Assembly (NCBI GenBank): GCA_029582265.1
Contig: CM055823.1
Span: forward strand, 19,395,827 to 19,459,826
Direction of reading: 5' to 3'
Length of the DNA: 64,000 nt
Source: Zoroaster sp. YZ-2022
Taxonomy: Eukaryota > Echinodermata > Asteroidea > Forcipulatida > Zoroasteridae
Shown: piece after piece, positions 1 through 11,530 of the stretch
Position numbering within the stretch: position 1 is the first letter of the stretch
How the letters are laid out: every line of letters begins with the position of its first letter
The notes under the pieces: generated by a model
Database searches by the model: none
What the model saw: only the letters and a program-made list of their open reading frames with translations
What the model was told of the DNA's origin: nothing
Program-made: the position numbers and the translations under genes

Positions 1-945
1 CCATTATTTTTTAAATGTTGCTTCGGCCACAACAGGACATTGAAATTTAACATATTCTAATACAAAATTAAGTCTTTGAGTCAGAAATTGATATGTTATT
101 TCATTAAATGAACAGGAAGTTCACCAAAACTTAGGTCAAACCAACAAACACTTCCAAGCTCTAGTTTGTTTACTTCCGATGAGACTTTGAACATAATTCC
201 AAAGTTCACAGGGCCCCAAAATTGAACATACTTGGACGATAACATAGTTGTCAATAAAGTTGTGACATACCGTTTCAGGAAGTTGTGACGTCATAGTGAC
301 GTCATCAGATATATATTTTTTTTTTGTCTAAATTTTACAAACGGTAAGATTTGGGAATTTATATTTTTGTTCCATAAAAAATTTACTTCACAGATGAGGC
401 CATTCCAACTAAAAGTATATAACAAATGTAGGGATTAATCGGCTGAGAAGGGGGTCAGTTGGGGAGTTCAGGGGAGCCAGGTGTATCGGATGGGGTGGGA
501 TCCAATTTGCACTGATATTGGGGTTGGGTATGCAAACACATTTTGTTTGGTAATTACCGACAAACTCTAATGACCGGGACAAATATGTAAAGTCGCCAAG
601 AGGGGGTTGGTAGGCAGGGGAGCCACAGCCTGGGGAGGCCGGCCTCCACAAATGTCCAGTGTCCCCCAGGTGCCCCCACGAAAACTTTATAGTTCCCAAA
701 ACAGAAAAGATAAAGAAAAGGGAAAACCCATACGCCCCGCCCCCACTGAAAAGCAATGCCCCGGCCCACCCCCACTGAAAAGCCCCGGCTACGCCGTGGT
801 GGTATGGTAGGGACAACTGCCACTGGAAACAAACCCAAAGCTCAAGGTCCCTCCCTTTTGAACTATTGTTAACTTTTGTAAAACGAATATGTACTTGTAA
901 AATAAAAATGAATGAGCATTCCTTTATTTTTCCATTACATCAAAT
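1..945. other. Non-coding flank with two CRE-like octamers
   Basis: No gene is recognisable here. Two copies of the palindrome TGACGTCA lie at 286-293 and 297-304, 11 bp apart; this is the consensus bound by CREB/ATF factors, but nothing shows a promoter next to it. Around 741-788 the words 'ccccactgaaaagc' and 'ccccgg' occur twice in tandem in a GC-rich patch (about 430-830). The reading frames over that patch are Pro/Gly-rich by composition and overlap on both strands, so I do not treat them as genes. Confidence 0.4.
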
Positions 946-1450
946 GATGATGAATCCTTTCATTAAAACAGTCAGGTGAAGGGTGGTCAATGGATTAGAT
1001 GTTTGACCTCCGTGCCGGTTATCCTAGTTCGAGACCCGTCTGTGGTTTTTCTTTATTGTGTAGCGAACAATCCAAACCCTTTATTTAAGTAGGTTTAATT
1101 TAAACCCCGTCAATACCAACATGGTCCAGATGGCGCAGCACGTTGGCCGGACCACGGGAAGGTCAATCGCGGGCTTCCAGAGCGGGGACGCACCGGTTCG
1201 AAGCCCCAGAACATACCTAATTCAGAATGGCAGTTGCGCAGCAATGGTTTGGGGCCGCCATGTCTCCCTATTCGACAGTTGGTTACGGTGGGGGAAAGTA
1301 AAGGGGGGCCCGGGGGGTCTGCTGATTCCAGAAGGGTGCTAGGGGTTATCACGCTGGGTTCGCCTAGAAGATTAACGCTCCCAATGCCCGGTCATTACCT
1401 TGACCAACTTTCTGCGGAAATTAGTTTTGAAAAAAATAATCATCATCATT
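946..1450 (+). mobile_element. Composite tRNA-derived SINE, copy 1
   Basis: The head carries Pol III promoter-like boxes: an A-box-like 'tggtcaatggattagatg' near 985 and a B-box-like 'ggttatcctagttcgagac' near 1018. A second pair resembling a tRNA follows at 1121-1205 (agatggcgcagcacgttggc, then ggttcgaagcccc). The body runs to 'ggtcattacc' near 1400 and ends in an A-rich stretch with ATC triplets. The same order of blocks is found on the opposite strand at 6567-6985, which shows that this is an interspersed repeat and not a tRNA gene. SINEs use the Pol III boxes for transcription and a partner LINE for movement; the partner is not known here. Confidence 0.65.
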
Positions 1451-1496
1451 TTTTTTATGTTATTTTGTTTACTTTACGTGTTGTCCCTTAAAATAT

Positions 1497-1650
1497 GGAG
1501 TGTTTGGGGTGAGCGGTCTAGCTTACCGGACTCAAGTTCTGGTCTTAGCAGCAGAATTTTGGGTTCGAATCCCGCCGTGACACTTGTGTCCTTGAGCAAG
1601 ACAGTTAAGATATTGTTTCTCTCCACCCAAGGGTGGAGAAGTATTTAAAC
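1497..1650 (+). mobile_element. tRNA-headed SINE fragment (cacttgtgtccttgagcaag family)
   Basis: The head 'gagcggtctagcttaccgga' (A box) and 'gggttcgaatcccg' (B box) resemble a class II tRNA such as tRNA-Leu or tRNA-Ser. It is followed by the conserved core 'cacttgtgtccttgagcaag' and 'ctctccaccca'. Two further copies share this head and core: one on the minus strand, split between 42519 and 45112, and one on the plus strand at 57205-57585. The present copy has lost its 3' tail and runs into the minisatellite. Confidence 0.75.
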
Positions 1651-1671
1651 CACAATCTTTTCTTTTTGACT

Positions 1672-3027
1672 TTATGGATAAAAATAAAAGGATACCTCCT
1701 TGTGATGTTGAAGAGAGAAGGAGAAAAAACTGTTGTAATTTGATAAACAAAGATATATCACAAGGCTTAATTTTTGGGTTTTGAGAAAAACTAAATATAT
1801 CAAACAAGGCTTTCCCCTTTTGATTTTGAGAAAAAATAAAAATATAAATACAATGTTACCGGATTTTGAAAACAAAAAAAATATAAAAAATAAGCTACCT
1901 TTGTGATTTTGAAAACAAAATATATAAATACAAGGCTACCCTGGGTTTTGAGAAAACAAAAAAATATAAATAAAAGGCTTACCCCTTTTGATTTTATGAA
2001 AATATATAAATATGGCATTTGGATTTTTGATGACAAAAAATATATAAATACAAAGGGTCACCCTTGGGTTTGAGAAAAAAATATATAAACGGGTTACCCC
2101 TTGTGATTTTGAACAACAATATACAAGGCTTAATATTCTCATTCGATGACAACAAAATATGATGACAAAAAATATAAATAATTATTCCTTGATTTGAGAA
2201 GAAAAATATATATAATACAAGGTTAATTTGTGATTTGAGGAAAAATATAAATACAAGTCTACCCTTTGTTATTTTGAAAACAAAAATATATAAATACAGG
2301 TTACCTCTTGTGATTTTTTGGAAAAATAAATATATAAATACAAGGCTTACCCCCTTATGATTCTGTGAATAAAAAATATATAAATAAAGGCTTATCCCTG
2401 GGAAATTTTTGGAAAAATTTAATATATAAATACAAGGCACTCATGTGATTTGAGAAATAATATAAATACAGGCTTAATTTGGATTTTGAGAAAAAATAAA
2501 ATATAAATACAAGGCTTACCTTGTTATTTTGAAAAACAAAATATATAAAACAAGGCTTACCCCCCGGATTTTGATGAAAACAAAATAATTTAAAAGCAAG
2601 GCTACTTGTGATTTTGGGAAAACAAATAAAATACAGTATATAACAAGGCTTATCCTTGTGATATTGAGAAAACAAAATATATAAACATTAGGCTTATCCC
2701 TTGTGCTTTTTATGAAAAATATATAAACCAAGGCTTACCCTTGTGATTTTGATGACAACAATATACAAGGCTAACCATTCTGATTTTGATGACAACAAAA
2801 TATATAAAAGGCTTACCCTTGGATTTTGAGAAAACTAAAATATATAAATACAAGGCTTACCCTTGTGATTTTGAGAAAAACTAAATATATCAATACAAGG
2901 CTACCCTTGTGAGTTTGATGAAACAAAAATATAAATCTTTGTGATTTTGAGAAAAAATTAAATATATCAATACAAGGCTTACCACTTGTGATTTTGATGC
3001 AACAAAATGTATAATACAAGGCTTACT
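1672..3027. repeat. AT-rich minisatellite, block A
   Basis: About 27 degenerate tandem units of roughly 45-50 bp. The consensus reads approximately 'caaggcttacccttgtgatt' followed by 'ttgagaaaacaaaatatata' and 'aata'. Units vary in length, so there is no fixed reading frame, and the many overlapping minus-strand frames rich in Ile, Tyr, Phe and Lys are artefacts of the repeat. The same unit resumes at 5513-6110 and recurs at 23455-23840, so the family is dispersed as well as tandem. Confidence 0.85.
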
Positions 3028-4580
3028 GTTGAGTAACTGAAAGTGTCCCTGTTTCATAGGAAATTTAAAGGGAACGCAATAAATACCATGATAGATCAGT
3101 GAAAAACAATTTATAAAATTCAAAACTGAAACCGTCAGACCCGGGAGACTTCCCTTTTTTAGTCTTCAAAACATTTAAAATTTCCTGATGCGACAAGGGA
3201 CCTTCCAGGTTATCACGTGTTATGTTAGATAAAACTGAGAGTCTGAATTTTAAAATAGACTGCAAATCAATATTGTTATTAGTGTCAGACACGGAGTATA
3301 ATTTTTATAAAAATGTTAGCCTCAAGGAGAATATCCTTAGATGACTTCAATTCAGTACTATCATCTTTAATAACACAACTCATGGTCTTTAACACAATTA
3401 CGCTTCTCCATATTCAAGAAATACTTGAAGGTTCTGCTCATCCAACGAGTTTTAGATCTTATTAAAACACTATCCATTTTTTTTTTTGCGATATCACCAA
3501 CCCGCCTGCTTGAATTTAACAAATCTACTGAGGTAAAGTCTCCTGAGATACCTTATCAGTTAAATTTTTAACTCATTTTCAAGACTGACCCCACCTACTG
3601 GCATATTTTTTTTCCAGTTTGAATAGGAAATAGTTTTAGACCTAATTCCATTAAAAGCATCTCAAAAAGCTGATCGTTAATTGTAAACTGGATGTCCCTG
3701 GATGTATCTGCTTAGACTGGAAGATAAATAAGGAGGCCGCATATGTTTTCACAGTTTCCTCAATAATATTTTTAACCTGGTCGACAAACACTTTGTCAGT
3801 AAGCAGGAATTAAATTTCAATACCATACCCCTATCCATTTGGTTAAAATCAAACTTAATATCTACAAGAGAATGGTCAGTACGATATCCCGGTTTATGTC
3901 ACATGAAACAAATTTAGAATTTATTTCCCAAGAAATTAAAACAAAATCCAGTCTAGATTGTTAGAAGTAGCGTGTTGCTCCAAGTATACCTGCGACCATC
4001 GGGATTATGAATACCCCTGGGCAATAAGATCAAGATCACTAACAGAGTTAACAATTCTATTTTTAGAAGAGGATTATTAATATTGACGTAGTTGTGGCAA
4101 TCTATTTTATCGTTTAGAACTAAATTCCAGTCTCCACAGATGATGGTATGGGGGTTATCAAACTTTGACAATATTATTTACAAAATCATAAAACTTAGGA
4201 TCATCTTTATTTGGCGAAAGAGTAACTAAAGTAATATTATGTCTTTAATTCCATATTGAGGGCTAAAAATTACCATTCATCATTCCCTTTACACCAAAAA
4301 TCTTATACTCAAAATTTTTATTAAATAAAATGGCCACACCTCTAGCATTATTTTTAAAAGAGCTGAAAACACCAAGCCCCATTCAGCTCTGATCTGGTCT
4401 TCCATACGTTCAACGTAATGTACGTCCTGCAGACAATAAATTGAATACTGCTTATTTTTCAAGTAAGCAAAACATCTCTTCGTTTCGTAATTATCTGCCA
4501 GACCACGACATTCATAGAAGCTATAGACAAACATTGGGAATGTAACATTAGACCGTTGGGAGCCAGTACTAACCATTACA
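3028..4580 (-). pseudogene. L1/Tx1-type LINE ORF2 remnant (endonuclease to start of RT)
   Basis: Decayed non-LTR retrotransposon read on the minus strand. At 4289-4576 an apurinic-type endonuclease N-terminus is visible ('CRGLADN', 'YCLQDVH', 'IRAEWG'). At 3953-4171 the catalytic-core block 'IICGDWNLVLN' and 'YTWSN' follow. At about 3380-3480 a linker with 'KYFLNMEKRN' appears in another frame. At 3065-3292 the beginning of the reverse transcriptase is seen ('KKGKSPGSDGF', 'FEFYK'), with a last recognisable block 'GTLSVTQ' near 3040. The frame is broken by several frameshifts and stops. The fingers, palm (the YADD motif) and thumb are missing because the element stops at the minisatellite. 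Endonuclease cuts target DNA and RT copies the RNA into the nick in intact relatives; this copy cannot move. Confidence 0.8.
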
Positions 4581-5512
4581 ATTCTTCAATTTATAAAAGG
4601 CTAGGCGCGTCCCCTAAAACATGAACAAAAGTAAAAGCAAAGAATGTCTGGTCGGAAACGGCTCCGCCTGTACTCAATCATAATACAAAGAAACAGTTTA
4701 GCCCAAACACTATTCGATTTAAACCTCCGGGAAATTTTTCACAACCCCCCAAACACCAACAAACACATGATAACCCTGACTCGTAATGAACCCACGACGC
4801 CGTCCAAAAAAACGACAAACAGCGTGGTAATAGTATGCGTCCTATAGATCGCCCAAAAAATTAAAAATAAATAATAATAATTGAACATCAACTTTACATA
4901 TCCAAGTATCAAAATATTTAAAGAGAACAAAACCACAAAAGGTCTTAGGCACAAAGGCTAAAGGATCCACCTCAGAGTCGCCGGACTGGGTACGCTATTT
5001 GCTGCAAATGAAAAGGGAGAAAAACCCAGGCGACACCCGGTCCCAGTTAAACTGAGTCCCTCCAAAATCTCTTCCCACCCGGGGCACCTGCTGAACGACA
5101 AGACCTTAGTTTTACGAAAGGATCGACCAGTAACAAAGCACAAAAACATTTTTAAGTCAAGTCGTTCAACATGTACCCAGAAAGTGGAAGAGTTGCACAA
5201 ACACTGGCAAACATGATACATTTTACAAGGACCGAAAGTCAACTCCAACTAAGCGGCCCTGACTCCCACCCCAAAACAAGGGACAGCCGTCAGACGGTTC
5301 CCAAACCCAAAGTGCCACGCCCATTTCAAGCCAGTCTGAATTTAATTCCACATGTCTGCCTCGCACCTTTTTTGTATGTCAAAAATTTCAAATCAGACTA
5401 GATCAAACCAAAAGCAACAATGCCCAAGAACAGCAATCAAAAAAGTACAAAAAATTACAGTTCAAAATTACATCCGAAAAAGAAGGAACAAAAAACAATA
5501 TACAAACTTACC
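4581..5512 (-). other. Probable 5' part of the LINE at 3028-4580
   Basis: This stretch lies between the LINE endonuclease and the second minisatellite block, so by position it should be the 5' UTR and/or ORF1 of the minus-strand LINE. I see no zinc knuckles or RRM-like block. Short frames exist on both strands (for example minus 4958-5248) but none is recognisable. Assignment to the LINE is by position only. Confidence 0.4.
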
Positions 5513-6110
5513 TATTTTGATTTTGATGACAATAAAATATATAAATAAAGGCTTACCCTTGTGATTTTGAGAAAAACAAAATATATAAATACAAGGCTTA
5601 CACTTTGTGATTTTGAGAACAACTAAAATATATAAGTACAAGGCTTACCCTGTGATTTTGAGAAAAAAAAAAAAATATGAATACAAGACTTACGGGGATT
5701 TTGATGACAACAAAATAAAAAAAATTTACCCAAGATTTTGGGAAAACAAAAAAAAAATTTTTGATATTGAGAAAAAAAAATATATAAAAAAAGGTTACTT
5801 ATTGTGTTTGGAGACAAAAAATATATAAAAAAAACGGTTTTTGATGAAACAAAATAATAAAACTTTTTGGATTTTGAAAAAAATATAAAAAAGGCTTTTT
5901 TTGATATTGGAAAAAAAAAATAAAAATACAAGGCTTGCCCCTTGTGATTTTGAGAAAAAAAAAAAAAAAGGGCTTCCCCAGGTTTTTTGATGGAAAAAAA
6001 TATATAAACAGGTAAGTTTTTTTAATTTTCTCCCCCAACATCAAAAGGAGTTTTTTTTATTTTTATCCAAAAAAAAAATCAAAAATTTTTACCTTTAGAA
6101 AAAAAATATT
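5513..6110. repeat. AT-rich minisatellite, block B
   Basis: Same unit as block A ('gattttgatgacaa', 'atatataaataaaggctta'), about 12 copies, increasingly eroded and full of long A and T runs after 5650. Because the LINE at 3028-5512 separates blocks A and B in the same orientation, the two blocks were probably one array before the LINE arrived. Confidence 0.75.
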
Positions 6111-6566
6111 TTTAAACCCACGTCTTTTAAAAAAAAATTAAAATTCACATTGGAAGCCTTCTATGTTTATAAAATTTTTAATTTTAGTTGTTCAAAATCA
6201 CAGAATAAGTTTTTGTCTTCAAAACAAAGGAAAGTTTTGTATTTTTTAAAAAAGGGAAAATTTCCCCACTATTAACACGTAATAAGGCAAATCATCCACA
6301 ACCGGTAGTGAAGTTTTTTTTCGAGAAGTCCCCGTCCCCCAATCATTCAGTGGCAATAGATCATTGCACGAATTTTTTTTCCCTTTAAAAAAATATCAAA
6401 AAAATGAGTGTTTGATTTTAAAAAAATTATTTCATAAAAATCAAGAGGTGACCCGTGGATTTGCGGGAAAAAAAAAACAGTTGATTTAAAAAGTTTTTGA
6501 GGAGTCAGTTTAAACAAAAAATAAAATTTTTTTTTAAAAAACAATTTCGAAAGGGTTTAGAGGTAA

Positions 6567-6985
6567 TGACCAGGATTGGGGAGCGTTAAATTTTGGGGAA
6601 CCCAGCGTGATAACCACCAGCCCCCTTTCGGGGGAATGGCAGACCTCGGTCCTCCTTACTTCCCGCACGAACCAACGGGTCAATAGGGAAAACATGGGGG
6701 CCCCCAAAAACCATTAAGGGGCAACTCCCATGCCCCCAAAAAGGGGAAAGGGGGAACCGGGGGGTCCCGCTCGGGAAGTGAGAACTCCAGGGGCCCCCAA
6801 CGTGGGGATCGGGACCGTTGGTTTTAGCAGGAAAAATTAAACCCTTTAAAAAAGGGTTTGAATTTTTTGAATTAAAAAGAAAGAAAAAAAAGACGGGTTT
6901 TCAATAACGTAATGGATGTCGGTTAATCCATTATACCACCACTACTTGACTGTTTGTAATAAAAAGGGATTCATCATCACATGGG
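6567..6985 (-). mobile_element. Composite tRNA-derived SINE, copy 2
   Basis: Reverse complement of the element at 946-1450. Matching blocks are the 3' 'ggtcattacc' (here ggtaatgacc at 6567), 'gttatcacgctgggtt', the 'acccgtct' tract near 6885-6900, 'accctttaaaaaagggttt' and 'acagtcaagtagtggtggt' at the 5' end. Compared with copy 1 the runs of A, C and G are lengthened at many places. The second tRNA-like box pair is barely recognisable. Confidence 0.6.
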
Positions 6986-6989
6986 CCCT

Positions 6990-9900
6990 TTTTAAATTTT
7001 TATGTTACCAGCCCAAATTCGTTTAACAAAGCACTTTTTCAGTTATGTGTAGGTTGGTTTTCCAAAAAATGGTTTGCAGGGACAAGATCCCCAGAACAAT
7101 AGGGGAGAAAAAAAGGAGGCCCTTTGTAAACCCCAAAACCGTAACCAACATGATATTTTTTAATTTTTTTTGGGTTTTTTTTTTTGTTTTTTCCCGATTA
7201 ACCCCCACATTTGCTATATTGTTGAGTTGAATGGGCCCCTTTTGTGGTTTATATTTTTTTTTTAAAATGTTTTTTATCAAAACAAATTAATACTAATTTG
7301 TTTGTCAAAAAAATATTTTTTTTCATCAATAATCATAAAAATCAAGATGCAAGTCCATGAGAAATTGTTAGAGGGGGGCGGAGTAAATTTATCAAAACCC
7401 AAATGAAGGAAAAAGTTAATCAGAAAAAAATTTTAAAATTTATAGACAAACCAACAGGGCCCTTTTTCAAAATTGAGTTAGAAAAAAAATTCGAATCGAA
7501 CCACAGCAGGCAATCTTATTTTTTTCAAGATGGGGGAATTTTTATTGTGCAAGGGCCCTTTTAAAATTTCAAATCACCTGATTTAAAACCCCCTCTAAAC
7601 GGGAAGTTAAAACAACACCCAAAATTTGGGCCAGAAAAAAACCCCCCCCAAAACCCAAATTTTTCATGGTGAGAGACTACGACTGGTTTCAGAACAAAGG
7701 AACGTTTTGATATCAGCCAATCATCTGTACCAAGATACTCTTTGATCAACATATACGGTTAAAGGAGAAATATCCTTCCGAACGTAAAGAAACAATGCCA
7801 GAAGTTTGGATATCAGAACGAGAGTAATCAGATGCAAGAAATTAAAGGGAAAAACCTTTTCCCCAACGGTTTTAAATTTCCCAAACCCAAAACCCGAAAA
7901 ACAGTCAAAGTTCTCAGGGTTTCCCAATGAGCATTTCTTTGTTTCATCTCAAGGTACAACATTTTACAAACTGTAATGAATTTGTTTACAAAAATTTGGG
8001 GATATAAATTGATACGCAATTTTGAAATGAAAGTTATTTAGGAGGCTCCCAGAGTTAAATAGTTTGACTGGGGAAATTTTAAATAAAATGGACGGGGCAA
8101 ATGAGGCCAAACGTAGTAGAGGTTTGTTGGGGTTTAAAAAAAATTTAAAAACAAGCCAGAACGTTTAAAAAAAAAAAAAAAGGTTTAAACATTCAATTAA
8201 TGCCCAAGGTAAAAAAGATATTTAAATGGAAACAACCCATCCACCCTTTTTTTTTAGCAAGCACTTTAATTTCGGGTGTTTTGTTTTATGATGGGTTATG
8301 TCGATAAAGACCCCAATCCTTATCCAACCTCCAAAACGGGAACCGGGTGATGGAGCCCAAATAAAGGATTTAATCCAAGATTTTTCCCCAAGGGAAAAAA
8401 CTGAACATTCCACCTTTTTTGGAAGGCCAGAAAATGCGAAAAAATGTTGTTAAAACAGAAATTTTCACCTTCGTAAAATTGGGGAGCTGGAACGAATCAA
8501 GAACTTTATATTTGATAGGCCCTCCGAATCTTTTTTGGGTTTGAAACAAATTGTCTTTTTTTGGCATTGCTTAAAAAATTTGGGTGCCCATTAGTTTAAG
8601 AATTTACAAGACTATAAATGTTTGATTTTCAAATGATTTTTGCATCTGTTTGTGTTTTAAAACCAAATTGATATTTTAATCAAACCAAATTTTCAGTTAA
8701 AAATTTTGGTTTGGATAGCCCAAATTTTATTTTGGCCAAATCCAAAAACACGTATTTTCCTTATACCTTTTTGGAAGTGAATTGAGGGGAAAAAATGGTA
8801 GAAACCCACTCCATTCAAAAAATTTTTTTACCTTATAATTTTTTAAATTTATATAGTCGAAAATTTTTTTTGGGAGATTGCACTTTGATTTCCATAGAGA
8901 TTCGACCTAAAATTTCATATAGAAAATACAGATTCGTCACCACCCACCTATTTAATTTATCAAGCAAAAAATCAAATATTTTTCAAAATTTTAAAAAGAT
9001 TCAATATAAACAGATACTCCATTAAGTTTTGCTTCGAAATTTAAAACTTTGAATGATCAAGAACAAAGGGCCAGTACATGTGTAAAAAAGGGGTTTGTGA
9101 AAAAAAGGGCTGTTGGGAACCGTGAATTAAAATTTGCTTGAAACCCTGACTTAATCTGTTTCAATTATTTTGGGAAAAAATTTTTTTCATTTATGCTATT
9201 GTGAACAGGTCATTCCAACATACCCATTCCCCAATCGCCCAATCAAGTCCCATCCCCTTTAAAAAAAAGAACTTTGAAAAACACAAAAAAAATTTAAAAG
9301 CCCGAAAACCCAATTTAAATAGGTAATTTCCAAAAAAAGGACCAAGACCTTTTATTTTATTTTAAAACATCCTATAAAAACAGTCAATTTGTCCCAAAAA
9401 GATTTAAACAGTTTCCCCTTTTGGTTTTTCATTTTATAATCTTTTTAGTCTTATTTGAGAAAAAAAAATCATTTAAAGCTTAACACTGTTTTGTAACTTA
9501 TTGACTTTTTTTGCTTTTATGCCAGATGTTTTTTTTGGTTTTTTTCCCCTTTTTTAAAGATTTTTATTAATTGTTTTTTCCGGGAAAATGATACTGAAAT
9601 AATAAAGGTAAAAATTTGTAATTCAAACACATTTCAGTTTGTCCAGTGGGGATGGACGGGTTTATCAAAAGATCAAAGGGAGAAAAAAATTTTTTATAAT
9701 TTAATAAATTACTGTTTATATTTTAGGTCTTATTTGAACAGAAATATAAAAACCTTTTCATACGTAAAAATTTTTAATAAATAACGTCAGGGTCATACCC
9801 GACCCCAGGTAGCAAATTTTATCCCCGGCCGGCCGGCTTTTACCTCAACCCAAAACTTTTACCCAAGGCCAATTTGACCTCGTGGGTGGCCCTTTTTAAA

Positions 9901-10379
9901 CCCCCAAGGCCTCTAGTATAAAATTACTACGAATATAAAACATGTAAAAAACGAATCGCTCAAAGAAGAAAAAACCCCACCTACAAATATATGACTACAG
10001 GTTCAGGTATTCGGGGAATTTAAATATAAAAAAAAGAATGGTTTGTCTAAATGCCCTTAATCTAAACCTGGGTTTAAAAAAAGGAGGATCGAACCGTTAC
10101 CTTTATTATGAACATGGGAAAAATTTTTCCATCATTTAGAATAGAAAAAAAAATTGAAATTTAAAAACAGACTATACACCCAGAATTTGTCAAAACCTTG
10201 ACCAAAAACCACTGAATTTTCGAGATTCTTCAGCACCATCAAAGTTTGAAAACCCAAAAATTGGGGACATGCTAAAAATTGAATTTCAAACCGACAAGGG
10301 CCGAAGCCCATACCCCAAAAGCCACGAAATCAAAAGTGATGAGATAAAATTTCAATTATACAACCATTAACCCCCCCAC
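6990..10379. other. No recognisable gene; homopolymer-rich AT DNA
   Basis: I see no coding similarity, SINE box or regular tandem repeat in this stretch. A GC-rich patch with 'ccccggccggccggc' lies near 9822. All reading frames are under 90 codons, rich in Phe and Lys, and overlap on both strands. Confidence 0.4.
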
Positions 10380-11530
10380 CTGAGCATGTCTTCCGTAACA
10401 GGGGCTGTACAACAGACCAAGTAACACTCCCCAAGAAGAAAAGGACAACCAAAAAGGTCTCAAGAAGGTGGTCGATCTATCCCGCATAAGGGCAATTTGG
10501 GAAAAATCTGCCCCAAAAATACACAAAATCATACCTGAAAAAACCAGTAAACTTTCTCAGAAATGATCACCTGCAGAAGCTTTTTAAAAGAGGTTCAAGA
10601 AACCAGTAAAAAAAGCTTCCTGAAAAGGGGTCCTGCAGGGGTCAGTGTCAAAGATTTAATTCAAATTTACACTGTGACCCACCAACCACTGTCTCAAAGA
10701 AAACATCTAAGATGACATAGCACTCCCCCCCTCTCCAAAACTTAACAAGTTTGAAACAACATTAAAAGATATGGGAATCCCCCTTCTTTTTAAAAATGGA
10801 AGCCCTCACCAAACTGTTTAGCAACGACTGGCTAACTACAAATAAAAAATCCCAAAAAGGTTTCCAGATGATTTGTATCTTTTGGGGTTACTTTGACAAA
10901 CCTAAAAACAAAAGATCTCACACAGCTCGACAAAAGTCAACGTCGAACTGTTTATTAAACAACAGCAGGCCTTCCTAGGGCGGGCTACAACGTTTTTGAA
11001 TTTAAAAATAACGGAAGATGTGCACCGGGGGGAAGGAGCACCCCAAACCCGCGATTGACGAGCCCCCAAAAACCAGGCATATCCAGGATGTATCAGATCA
11101 ACTCCGCCCCCTACCTTCCAGTAGTCATGGGAAATTTTTGAATTGAGACGACAGAGCAAAATTTTCTCTGCGCGACGTGCCGCTGGGGGGACCCCATCTG
11201 CTTCATCAACCTTTAAAACACCAAAAAACCCCACCCAACTGACTGGGGCCCTAAGAACCTTTTCCCTCAAAACAAACTGCTAGAAATTTAACCGATCGCA
11301 AACCCAAAAACACAAACACGGGGGGAATATGTGGCAAGAATCAGAATGGGGCGGGGTATTTAACCATTTCGCCACGCTAAAAAAACAGACAAGAATCCCA
11401 GGCCGATTTAAAAATCCCATGGACAAGTGACAACGCTAATGTACCTGTGGTCATGATGACCAGACTGTACATCACATCGTTCAGACTGTATTATTTAAGA
11501 TGATGGAAATTTAATGAACCGACCATCGAT
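10380..11530 (+). pseudogene. Shredded APE-type LINE reverse transcriptase (jockey/CR1-like)
   Basis: Order of recognisable RT blocks on the plus strand in shifting frames: 'FRNRGCTTDQ' near 10390 (usual FRKGRSTTDQ); 'KGVLQGSV' near 10625 (motif B); 'DDIAL' near 10713 (motif C, the first residues of the usual YADD are damaged); 'GVTLTNLKTKDLTQL' near 10885; 'GCIRSTPPP' near 11085 and 'SWEIFELRR' near 11125 (usual GCLRPTP ... GIAPPxLRR); and 'CTCGHDDQTVHHIV' near 11435, the C-terminal CxCG...QT..HI zinc-like motif. At least five frameshifts and several stops separate the blocks. The order is that of an RT from its middle to its C-terminus; no endonuclease is seen upstream. It is non-functional, or the reads are too poor to tell. 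Confidence 0.65.

Noticed and set aside
1672..2731. Many Ile/Tyr/Phe/Lys-rich minus-strand frames
   Set aside because: Products of the AT-rich minisatellite; all overlap and shift with unit length.
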